Shown here piece by piece: positions 24,001 through 32,605 of a DNA stretch of 64,000 nucleotides. The translations under genes were made by a program, and so were the position numbers. Source of the DNA: CAKZNE01 sp002695025 (GTDB taxonomy: Bacteria; Bacteroidota; Bacteroidia; Flavobacteriales; Schleiferiaceae); NCBI GenBank assembly GCA_913043285.1, contig CAJWML010000001.1, positions 744,001 through 808,000 of the forward strand, given 5' to 3'. The notes under the pieces are model-generated. The model was not told the DNA's origin. It searched no databases and worked only from the letters and a program-made list of their open reading frames with translations. Within the stretch, counting starts at the first letter, position 1. Each line of letters starts with the position of its first letter.

Positions 24001-24453
24001 ATGAAATCTACCTGCCTACTACTTACCTGCATTTTCTTGCTATGTGCACTATTAGCCAAAGCCCAGCAGGAGCATGGTGTTGTTGATTTTAAGCTCTATA
24101 AGAGACTGGTAGCCTCTCCGGATTTTAAAGATTCTTCTTTTGTACGTACTACCAATCCACTTGACGGTATAGCCGACAGTAGTTACGTGTACAATTTATG
24201 GGCTAAAGTCTCCTTTCATGACACTATTGGTTTCCAGGAACTGAAAATCCGTTTAGGGACAAGTCAAAACTCTCTGGGGGACGTAGCAGATACCACTATT
24301 TATTCCCAACAACTTTCCATACAGCAATCACGAACTGGTTACTCTTATACACAGGTCTATATTGGCCAGTTTGTAGGAAAGGCAAGACTGTATGGGGAAA
24401 CATATCTTTTATATCCCAGCAATGATGTCAGTAATGTGAAATTCCTAAAATAA
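24001..24453 (+). CDS. Small secreted protein, first gene of RHS cluster
   Basis: A 150-aa exported protein with a typical signal peptide (KSTCLLLTCIFLLCALLAKAQ). The mature part contains alternating strands (YVYNLWAKVSFHDTIGFQELKIRLG; SYTQVYIGQFVGKARLYGETYLLY) consistent with a small beta-sandwich. I do not recognise a family. It ends 5 bases before the RHS gene and is AT-rich like the rest of the cluster. It may be an accessory or structural partner of the large RHS protein. Confidence 0.75.
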   Translation: MKSTCLLLTCIFLLCALLAKAQQEHGVVDFKLYKRLVASPDFKDSSFVRTTNPLDGIADSSYVYNLWAKVSFHDTIGFQELKIRLGTSQNSLGDVADTTIYSQQLSIQQSRTGYSYTQVYIGQFVGKARLYGETYLLYPSNDVSNVKFLK

Positions 24454-24458
24454 GCCTG

Positions 24459-27400
24459 ATGTACCATAACCTGATTAACCTTTCGAAGCTTAAATTTTTA
24501 TTGTTGCTTCCAGCCTTTCTTTTTGCTGTTGTTAATATGAGAGCACAGGAAGAGCCTACAGGCTCAGATGAGTCCCGGGAAGTTGAATGGAGAGACTTGG
24601 TGGGCTTGGAGTATGATGAGGAAACCAATACGCTTTACATAACCGAACCATCGGAAGAATGGGGCTCTATAGGTGCGGCTTCTGTAGACGTGTTAACCGA
24701 AGAATATGATGGCGGGGTTTTCTTTTACGCTTCATATGAAAGCGGTGCCAGGGCAATAGGCCTTTCCTATAATAACGAGGACGCAGATTTTACCTCGATC
24801 AATTATAGCATATATCTGCAGGATGAAACGATTTTTCTCTTTGAAAATGGAGAAATGATCGGTGATTTTGGATCGTTTGAGGAAGGAACGGAGTTGGCTA
24901 TTGTTAAAATGGATGGAGTTATTCTCTATATGAGCAATGGAGAGGTCATGCATGAGAGTGCTTACGAGGGAGGTGATCTATTAGTGGATATTGCGGTGCA
25001 AGGTGAAAACGTAGTCCTGGAGGATATCAGGATAGACTTTCCCATCGGGGAGGAATCAGAAGGAGGGGAAGAAGAGTACCCCGATGAAGAGCCACAGGAA
25101 CCGGAAGAACCATTTCAACCAGCATTTACTTTTCCTGCAGTAGGAGTCCATATTTGCAATACAAATCCTAACCTTAACTGGGAGATGAACCGCTCCTATG
25201 ATCTGGCCGGTAATGTTATAGGTGCTTCAATAAATTATACTAATGCCCAGGGTCAGCTTATGCAGGCCCAAAACCATAACCTTTCCCGGGGAGAGGTTTT
25301 TGCCGTGCAACCCTTGCGAGATAAATATGGTCGCAATGTAATCCGGAGTAATGTGGCTCCTCTCAATACCTCTACTTCATGCTATAATCCAAATTTCTTT
25401 GTAGATGTAAATGGAAACCCCTACTCCTATAGCAATTTTGACGATGCCAAACTGAATAATCCTGATCCAGTGGGAAACTCCCTGGCCGGAACGCTGGGGC
25501 ATTACTATAGTAATAACAATACTAAAGATCCTTATCAGGCAACTACTCAATATCCTTATAGCAGAGCCTATTTTCATCCAAGACTGAACCAACAAACACG
25601 AGTTGCTTCCGCTGGAAATAGTAAACGCATGGGTTCCGGTAATGAAGCTCAAATGTATTCGATTCCAGCCAAAGGAGAACTCTATTATTTATTTGGATAT
25701 GCTCATGGATGGACGGTTAATGCTAATGGTAACAGCATGACGAATGTAGGCTACCAGGTAAATAAAACCATCACTATTGATGCTGATGGTAAAGAGGCGG
25801 TTCTTTTTATTGATCGTGATGGAAAAAAAGTAGCTAGCTGCCTTAGTGGGTCGGTGAATGGTTCTAATAAAAGAACAATGGCAGTGAAAGCCTTAATGGA
25901 AAATCAACTTTACGTGGATATTCATTTGCCCAAGGGTTGCGAAAATTCCCTCAGGTTTCCCGAATATATGAATGCCAGCCAAGGCATTAAGTTTCAATAT
26001 GAGATCATAGACCTCAAAACGAACACCAATGTACAGTTCGGTTCTGGAAACACGATTTTTGAAGGAACCACCCCGAACTTACCAGCCGGTTTATACCGGA
26101 TCAAAGAAGTGTCATGGCAAAATCAACTAAATTATTGGATTTATGGAACTGTTATTTCCCCAGAAATATCATACAACCTTAATTATTATGAGTTTACCCT
26201 TAACTATTATGACAAGGCAGGACGCTTGGTGAAAGTAATTCCTCCTTTAGGGATTAGCACAACGTATAACCCTACCACCTCTCAGATAAACGGTAATACC
26301 TCCAATTATCCTATTTATAATTATTCCGGAAATTTCAGTTTTTCCACTTCATCCAATGATAAAGACATTTCTTTTACAGCCAGTACACCTAGCGCTACGG
26401 ATGAGTATAGGGAAATTTTCATAAAACTTAAGCTTAAAGATCCTACGGTCCCTATTGGAACGTATGGTGATGAAGCAACATTAGAACCTGGTTTCGAAAT
26501 GGAAAGTGAAGGGGGGCAGGGGGCAGGAGAAGAACCCGGAGAGGCACCAGAAGAGCCCGGTGGAGCAGAGGGAGGTGAACCTGGAGGTCAGTCAACCACT
26601 AACCCAGTTTACTATTATGATGACTTGGTAATTGAAGGCACCGGCCAGGGAGGTTTAGGTTCCGGCTTAACGGTTCCGTATGAGGGAGGCACCGGGCTTC
26701 CGCCTGATCCTCCTGGAGGCTTAGAGTTAGCCTGTGCTAAACTGGCCGATATATACAGTATTGAATTTGATATCTATACGGCTTCTGCTTATTCAGCAGG
26801 GCAGGCTCCGGATATTGCATCGGGAAAAAAAGTATTTATCAAAAAGAAATACGATCCCGAGGACTGTGAACTCAAAGAGGTGGTTCTTACTAATGCTTCG
26901 GTAATTATTCCCCATTCATTAAGTGCTCAGTTGGATAATGTGGTATTAAAGGTAGTTCAGGTAGAGCACTTAGTTGCCGATTATTTTTTCGAAACAATTA
27001 AACCACTTGATGCAGATGCTCTAAATGTGTTGGATGATTATAAGCTGGAGCTTTCAGAGCTTAAAAACAGCTCCGGAGAACCAGCGCATACCATGGCCAC
27101 AACCTATGAATACAATAGTCTTAACCAGATGATTGCACGCCAGTCTCCTGATGAAGGGCGTACGGAGTATGTATATCGTAAAGATGGGCAAATCAGGTTT
27201 TCAGAAAATGCCAAACAAAGAGCCGATGGCTGGCAGGGAAGCTTTAGCTATACCAATTTTGATGCTTTAGGCCGCCCGGTGGAAATAGGAACTTTTAAAA
27301 GTGGAGGAAATTCAGCGGATCGTTATTTTCAGAATATGACGGAGGCCCCGATAAACTCAAGAAGCACACACCATATTATAAATAATATATACAACCCATC

Positions 27401-30400
27401 AAGCTCAGTGGCGGATGGGCTTGATGATAGCTATTGCAAGGATCAGAATTTTATTAAATATGATCTGGCTGATCCCGATTTTGCAACTACTACAGGCTTG
27501 TCAGTTGCCAACTACAAGCAATCTTTCCTGCGGGGTAATATTTCTAAAACAAGTAATGATTATGTCACAACCTGGTATAGTTACGATGATCTGGGACGTG
27601 TGCGTTGGGCCGTTCGAAAACTGGATGGGGCTGGTGTTAAGACTATAAATTATTCCTACGGACCCAATGGACAGGTTAAAGAAAGTGTTTATCAGAAGGA
27701 AGTTCCATCTGAGCGCTTTTATCATCGCTTTCAGTATGATATACAAGGCAGATTGCTAAAAGTTCTCACCAGTACAGACAGAGTTAACTGGCTGGAGCAG
27801 GCCCAATATACTTATGATCCTTTGGGAAGGGTAAAGCGAGTAGAACTGGCGGATGATCTGCAAGGGGTAGATTATGTTTATACACTGGATGGGAAATTAA
27901 AATCCATCAACCATCCTTCTATGGAGCTTGAGAAGGATCCAGGAGAAGATCGTGTGGCTACTTCCTCCCATAAACGATTTGCCCCGGATGTCTTTAGTAT
28001 GAGTCTCGATTATTATAATCAGGACTACCTGCGGGAAGGCACTTATATCAATTACGGGAACAATACAGGCAATCATCACAATGGCCTAGTGAAATCCTGG
28101 CGTTGGAATTTGCGAACCAACAGTACCCAAACCTTTAATAGGCAGGAAACATATAACTATACCTATGATCAACATGGCTGGCTTACACAAGCAGTGTATG
28201 GCAATTATACAGCTGCAACATGTCAGAATAAGCCTGGCAATATGAACTGTATAAACGCATTACAAGATGGTGTCCCATTAGGTGCTAATGAAATACTCAA
28301 CGTAAATCCTGCTTTCAGTGCAGCAGCCAATAGTGCTTATAAAGTATGGGGGATTACTTATGATGCAAATGGAAACTTATTAACCTTAAACCGGAACGGT
28401 TATGGTGCCTCTTCAGAGGTAAGTATGGATGGCTTTACCTATCACTACCCGTTGAGTAACGGACAAAGAATAAATAATCGTTTATCGTATGTGACGGATA
28501 GCAGAGATAATTCGAATACCACACGCTACCAGGATCTTAGAAATCAGTCGCTTAATAACTACACCTATAATCAAAGAGGTCAACTTACTGATGTTTATGA
28601 TGAAAACACTCATATTGAATATAACTCTTTGGGTTTAGTTGAAAGTATCTGGGGCAATTATGGCAGTACTTACGCTTTTAAGCGGGTTGAATACTTTTAT
28701 GATGACCGCGGCAACCGTTACCTGAAGGTAGATTATGATGATAATCCTGACTATAATGTAGAAGTTAAAAGAACCTATTATGTAAGAGATGCGGCAGGGA
28801 CCTTAATGGCTGTTTATGAAAAGACACCTTTTCAGAACATGTCATCAGTTAAGCCAGAGCACCCGGTTTATGGTCATGGAAGGGTAGGAATTTTTGACCG
28901 TATCAATGCCACCGGAGGAGGGTATAATGGTTACTTGTATGAGCTAACCGATGTGATTGGCAACGTAAGGGCGGTAGTAGAAAAAGGTTCAGAAATATAT
29001 TACTTACCCCGGATGTTGGATGAAGATAATTTTGATGACAGAACCTATCAAGGTTGGGGGGGTGTTTATGATGAATATGAAAATCAGGCTACTCTAACCT
29101 CCGTTTCCTCCCGCTATTTGGGGTGTCAGGGAGAACATTTAGAAAGTGATGTAGCTTTATCCAAACTGTTTAGTGTTTCAGCCAATGATCAGACAAACTG
29201 CAATACTTTTGAATTGTGTTTTGATCTTCTGGCGTTCAGCAATAGCTATATGAAAGTCATTGTTCACTACGCTGGGGGAAGTGTGCAGCAAAATATTACC
29301 TCTCAAGGCACACATTGCATTGGCCTGCCGGGCGGTAAGAGTAGCTATAATGTATTTCTGATTGGATATGGGGGGCAGGCTCATCTGTCAATTGACAACG
29401 TAAAGCTTAAAGCAAAGTGCGGAGAAAACCTACCTGCTGCGGTTGTGCTCAATGCGACCGATTACTACCCCTTTGGGATGGCCATGCCTAATAAACAATT
29501 TACAACTGGAGCAGGTGCTTATCGTTTTGCCTTCCAGGGTCAGGAAAGAGACCGGGAGCCCGGTACCGAACATGAATTCTTTCAACTAAGAACTTGGGAT
29601 GGACGCTTGGGACGTTGGAGCACAACAGATCCTTATGGACAATATCATAGTAGCTATTTAGGCATGGGAAATAGTCCTGTTAATGGCATTGATCCGGATG
29701 GTGGCAATTTCTGGGAGGGTTTATGGGCTTTCGCCAAAGGATGGGGATGGCATGATCAGATCTCTACAGAGGGCTGGGGTCCCTATGATTATTTTGGAGG
29801 TTTTAGATGGGGAACTATCTGGGGCAATAGTGATGCTTTTTGGAGGTCTATGGCCGGAAATGCACCTACCGCCAACCTGGCAACAGCAAGTAATGAAAAG
29901 ATTTTGGGAACATTGCTTGCCAATAACCGCATAGATGTAGCTGCAGGCCGCTATACAAACTTATTCCAGGTTTTTGATGGCTTCTCGGATGATGGAACGT
30001 ATACCTTCTCAGGAGAGGTTAGACTTAGAGATGATCCTAATTCAGAAGGTTACAATATAAGTGGAAGTATGGCCGCAACAGATGTTGCAAGGTTAGGAAG
30101 GTATGATGATGCAGCAGGGAGGGTAATTGTTAGCACAGTTTCAGCAAGTTCTCCTCAGCAAACCATCTCCACCGAAAGCGGGCTTACTACCGTAACAATT
30201 ACACAAACTGTAACCATTAACCTGAATGTGGGATTTAGTAATGTTCAACTAACAGCTAATAACATGAGGTCAGTAACGTATAATGAGTTTGGAAAGGTTG
30301 TAGATAGGGGTTTTTCTAATGCAGGAGGAAATATGGTTCTGAGAATGGGCTTTCTTACCAAAACTTCTTTAGTGGCAAAGTACCATTCCTTAGAAACATA

Positions 30401-30434
30401 TCAGAGCTTTTTAAATGCGGTTGATAATCTATAG
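24459..30434 (+). CDS. Giant exported RHS-repeat protein with RHS core and variable C-terminal tip
   Basis: A 1991-aa protein with a signal peptide (cleaved near AVVNMRAQ). Residues about 200-230 and 680-720 are Glu/Pro/Gly-rich linkers. A DUF6443-like segment starts near 245 (YTNAQGQLMQAQ). YD/RHS repeats run from about 880 to 1510 (for example TYEYNSLNQMIARQSPDEG and YSYDDLGRVRWAV). An insertion of about 150 residues (about 1515-1665) interrupts the core before DYYPFGMAMP. The RHS core ends with LRTWDGRLGRWSTTDPYGQY and IDPDGG near 1747. The last 245 residues are a beta-rich tip with no recognised toxin or nuclease motif. RHS shells usually encapsulate a C-terminal toxin; here the cargo is unknown. 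Confidence 0.92.
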   Translation: MYHNLINLSKLKFLLLLPAFLFAVVNMRAQEEPTGSDESREVEWRDLVGLEYDEETNTLYITEPSEEWGSIGAASVDVLTEEYDGGVFFYASYESGARAIGLSYNNEDADFTSINYSIYLQDETIFLFENGEMIGDFGSFEEGTELAIVKMDGVILYMSNGEVMHESAYEGGDLLVDIAVQGENVVLEDIRIDFPIGEESEGGEEEYPDEEPQEPEEPFQPAFTFPAVGVHICNTNPNLNWEMNRSYDLAGNVIGASINYTNAQGQLMQAQNHNLSRGEVFAVQPLRDKYGRNVIRSNVAPLNTSTSCYNPNFFVDVNGNPYSYSNFDDAKLNNPDPVGNSLAGTLGHYYSNNNTKDPYQATTQYPYSRAYFHPRLNQQTRVASAGNSKRMGSGNEAQMYSIPAKGELYYLFGYAHGWTVNANGNSMTNVGYQVNKTITIDADGKEAVLFIDRDGKKVASCLSGSVNGSNKRTMAVKALMENQLYVDIHLPKGCENSLRFPEYMNASQGIKFQYEIIDLKTNTNVQFGSGNTIFEGTTPNLPAGLYRIKEVSWQNQLNYWIYGTVISPEISYNLNYYEFTLNYYDKAGRLVKVIPPLGISTTYNPTTSQINGNTSNYPIYNYSGNFSFSTSSNDKDISFTASTPSATDEYREIFIKLKLKDPTVPIGTYGDEATLEPGFEMESEGGQGAGEEPGEAPEEPGGAEGGEPGGQSTTNPVYYYDDLVIEGTGQGGLGSGLTVPYEGGTGLPPDPPGGLELACAKLADIYSIEFDIYTASAYSAGQAPDIASGKKVFIKKKYDPEDCELKEVVLTNASVIIPHSLSAQLDNVVLKVVQVEHLVADYFFETIKPLDADALNVLDDYKLELSELKNSSGEPAHTMATTYEYNSLNQMIARQSPDEGRTEYVYRKDGQIRFSENAKQRADGWQGSFSYTNFDALGRPVEIGTFKSGGNSADRYFQNMTEAPINSRSTHHIINNIYNPSSSVADGLDDSYCKDQNFIKYDLADPDFATTTGLSVANYKQSFLRGNISKTSNDYVTTWYSYDDLGRVRWAVRKLDGAGVKTINYSYGPNGQVKESVYQKEVPSERFYHRFQYDIQGRLLKVLTSTDRVNWLEQAQYTYDPLGRVKRVELADDLQGVDYVYTLDGKLKSINHPSMELEKDPGEDRVATSSHKRFAPDVFSMSLDYYNQDYLREGTYINYGNNTGNHHNGLVKSWRWNLRTNSTQTFNRQETYNYTYDQHGWLTQAVYGNYTAATCQNKPGNMNCINALQDGVPLGANEILNVNPAFSAAANSAYKVWGITYDANGNLLTLNRNGYGASSEVSMDGFTYHYPLSNGQRINNRLSYVTDSRDNSNTTRYQDLRNQSLNNYTYNQRGQLTDVYDENTHIEYNSLGLVESIWGNYGSTYAFKRVEYFYDDRGNRYLKVDYDDNPDYNVEVKRTYYVRDAAGTLMAVYEKTPFQNMSSVKPEHPVYGHGRVGIFDRINATGGGYNGYLYELTDVIGNVRAVVEKGSEIYYLPRMLDEDNFDDRTYQGWGGVYDEYENQATLTSVSSRYLGCQGEHLESDVALSKLFSVSANDQTNCNTFELCFDLLAFSNSYMKVIVHYAGGSVQQNITSQGTHCIGLPGGKSSYNVFLIGYGGQAHLSIDNVKLKAKCGENLPAAVVLNATDYYPFGMAMPNKQFTTGAGAYRFAFQGQERDREPGTEHEFFQLRTWDGRLGRWSTTDPYGQYHSSYLGMGNSPVNGIDPDGGNFWEGLWAFAKGWGWHDQISTEGWGPYDYFGGFRWGTIWGNSDAFWRSMAGNAPTANLATASNEKILGTLLANNRIDVAAGRYTNLFQVFDGFSDDGTYTFSGEVRLRDDPNSEGYNISGSMAATDVARLGRYDDAAGRVIVSTVSASSPQQTISTESGLTTVTITQTVTINLNVGFSNVQLTANNMRSVTYNEFGKVVDRGFSNAGGNMVLRMGFLTKTSLVAKYHSLETYQSFLNAVDNL

Positions 30435-30450
30435 CGCTAAAAAGGAAGAT

Positions 30451-31572
30451 ATGAGAAATGCTAAGTATCACTTTTTCACTACAATAATAGCCTTAATGGT
30501 TGCTGTCCCGGTTGGGCTTTCTCAAACTACCATAGAAGGGTTTGCAGGTGTAAAACACCTAGTGGCTAAAAGCTATAATGATTCAATTCATTATGTTTTT
30601 TCCCAAACTCCTGAAACCTCTTTTAATAGCCGGTTTAACCTTACCATTATTAAGAAAGGAGCTGAAATAATAGAGAAAGTACCGGTTGATAGTAATAAAC
30701 GGTTGTGGATCAATGATCTAGCCGTTACCAAAGCAGGTGTTTTTTTAGCGTATGGAGGAGATATTAAAGACCGCCTCACCTATCTTAAATTCTACGATCC
30801 AAGCACTAAAAAGTTATCTCTGAAAAGTAAAGTCAGATTTGACTTGAGTAAAATGGTACAATTCAATGATACACTGTATTTTCTCGGGTCAACTGTTCAA
30901 ACGGATCAAGTAAACTCCGGCCTCTATCTTACCGCCTCAACTCTTAACTTAGACACTTTGTGGTCCGTAAAGCTGAATGATTTTAGTTTTGGCTCCAGAG
31001 GCTTTATTCATGCAAGGGATTTAAATCTTCAACGTGTAGGCAAGAATATATACGTTCCTGCCTGGGACATGTATGGAGGCAGAGACTCAATAAACTTTCC
31101 TTTTGTAGACTCTCAGGGAAGGTTAAAGCACAACAAATTACCTGTTAATTCAAATGGATTAGTAGCTGACTTTAGGGTAATAACACCTGAGTTATTTTTG
31201 GTAGGTGTAGAAAACCCACAATCACATGCTAGTAAGCTCTCTTTACTTTCTTTGAGAAATGGTAGTCTTGATTCAATTTATTCCTATGCTTCTCCTTTTA
31301 CTAGTGAAGTAAAGTGGGTTAATGACCAATTGCTTATTACGGTTGAAAAGGGTAAGGGCCTGGTAGCGCACAGCTTTGCTTCTGGCAAAAGTGCGGTTTT
31401 AGCTCCTTTTGATTTAGAAGTGTTCACAAGCTTATCAGTAATTGAGAGTGAAGGAATGCTCTGCCTTTATCGTGTAAACTTTAGAAAAGATGAAAGAAAT
31501 AAAAGTTCTTTGATGTTTTACAACCTGGGGTCTATAACCTCTATTTTAAAAAGTTTGGAAGCCCATGATTAA
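30451..31572 (+). CDS. Secreted protein of unknown function, possible beta-propeller
   Basis: A 373-aa exported protein (signal ending VAVPVGLSQ). The ATG at 30451 follows an AAGGAAGAT sequence, one of the few purine-rich ribosome sites here, 16 bases after the RHS stop. Repeating units of about 50 residues with strand-turn-strand patterns (for example DTLYFLGSTV, GKNIYVPAWDMYGG, ELFLVGVENP, NDQLLITVEKG) suggest a beta-propeller. Its position directly after the RHS tip is where an immunity protein would be encoded, and its export to the periplasm would fit a periplasm-acting effector, but that is inference only. Confidence 0.7.
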   Translation: MRNAKYHFFTTIIALMVAVPVGLSQTTIEGFAGVKHLVAKSYNDSIHYVFSQTPETSFNSRFNLTIIKKGAEIIEKVPVDSNKRLWINDLAVTKAGVFLAYGGDIKDRLTYLKFYDPSTKKLSLKSKVRFDLSKMVQFNDTLYFLGSTVQTDQVNSGLYLTASTLNLDTLWSVKLNDFSFGSRGFIHARDLNLQRVGKNIYVPAWDMYGGRDSINFPFVDSQGRLKHNKLPVNSNGLVADFRVITPELFLVGVENPQSHASKLSLLSLRNGSLDSIYSYASPFTSEVKWVNDQLLITVEKGKGLVAHSFASGKSAVLAPFDLEVFTSLSVIESEGMLCLYRVNFRKDERNKSSLMFYNLGSITSILKSLEAHD

Positions 31573-31602
31573 AGCCAATGCGCTAAAAACAAGAAAATTA
31601 AA

Positions 31603-32064
31603 ATGAGAAATATAAGTGCAGTATTAGTGCTATTAGCTAGTATAGGATGTACCCGTCAGGTACCTAAGATTGGTTGCGTAGATACTACCCAGCTAATAGC
31701 CCAATATGGAGAAAGTCAGCCAGAACTTCAGCAGATTAGAGTAAAATGGCAAAAAGCTGAAAGGGAACTGGACTCTATCCAAAACCAGATTACTTGGCTC
31801 GATCAACAAGGGCTAGGTAGTGATTCTCTTAGAGCTTTCTATATGAGACGAAGAGAGGTATATCAGAAGCATTTGAAAGGCGAAGATGAAAGGATAAGCA
31901 GGCAGGTTACGGATGAGATAGATCAATTGATAGCTCAATACGCAAAGAAGAATAACTACAGTATGATAGTTGGAGCCAATCAAAGTGGGAATGTTTTGTT
32001 TGTGGATTCGGTGACTAATATTACCGAGGAAATTTTGAAGGAACTTCATGCCGAGAAAGAATAA
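31603..32064 (+). CDS. OmpH/Skp-like periplasmic chaperone, lipoprotein
   Basis: A 153-aa protein with a lipobox (LLASIGC, Cys16). The start of the mature domain (KIGCVDTTQLIAQYGE), a long helical region with KWQKAERELDSIQNQ, and the C-terminal YSMIVGANQSGNVLFVDSVTNITEEIL match the OmpH/Skp fold: a beta base with two helical tentacles. Skp trimers hold unfolded outer-membrane or secreted proteins. A dedicated copy inside the RHS operon suggests a role in exporting or folding the two giant proteins. It overlaps the next gene by 17 bases. Confidence 0.82.
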   Translation: MRNISAVLVLLASIGCTRQVPKIGCVDTTQLIAQYGESQPELQQIRVKWQKAERELDSIQNQITWLDQQGLGSDSLRAFYMRRREVYQKHLKGEDERISRQVTDEIDQLIAQYAKKNNYSMIVGANQSGNVLFVDSVTNITEEILKELHAEKE

Positions 32065-32605
32065 GCTTATAATAGCAATTCTATTCCTTTTGAGTATTGC
32101 TTGCCATAACGGCCCTCAAAGTAAAAAGGAGATGGAAGCGTACTTGCATCTGCCGGAAAGCGGTGGACGTGTTAAAATTACCAAAGGTCTGTATACAGTA
32201 TCTATGGCCTATCGTCCCGTAGAACTTTTACAGGGAATGGAAGAGAGTAATGAAGTGGCGGTGTTTGTATTGGATATTTCCCAAAAAGGAGAAAATCCGG
32301 TAAATTTTTTAGCTGCAGATGAAGCCCGCTTTAAAAAGGCAATCAATCAACTTTCTTTTAACCAGGGTGAAACCTATTACGCAGTTACGGCTAGCGGAGA
32401 CAGGATAATGCCTCTCCAAACCCGTATGCTTCGCACCTTTGATTATACCGATAAGAGTCGCGTTTTAATTACCTATCCATCTGAAGTAATTACAAAGCCC
32501 GGCACCTCATTTTATTTTCATTCACCTTTTGATGGTGAACAATACCTGTTTAAATACCAGCATAAGGATCTTGAAAAGATCAAAAACTTAGCCCAAAACC
32601 TATGA
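32048..32605 (+). CDS. Lipoprotein of unknown function in RHS cluster
   Basis: A 185-aa lipoprotein (signal NKLIIAILFLLSIAC, lipid at Cys19). The mature part is beta-rich (GLYTVSMAYRPVELLQGM; SRVLITYPSEVI; FYFHSPFDGEQYLFKYQ). No family recognised. It overlaps the OmpH-like gene by 17 bases and the SpvB-like gene by 4 (ATGA), so all three are translationally coupled. It may anchor or process the large exported proteins. Confidence 0.75.
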   Translation: MPRKNKLIIAILFLLSIACHNGPQSKKEMEAYLHLPESGGRVKITKGLYTVSMAYRPVELLQGMEESNEVAVFVLDISQKGENPVNFLAADEARFKKAINQLSFNQGETYYAVTASGDRIMPLQTRMLRTFDYTDKSRVLITYPSEVITKPGTSFYFHSPFDGEQYLFKYQHKDLEKIKNLAQNL

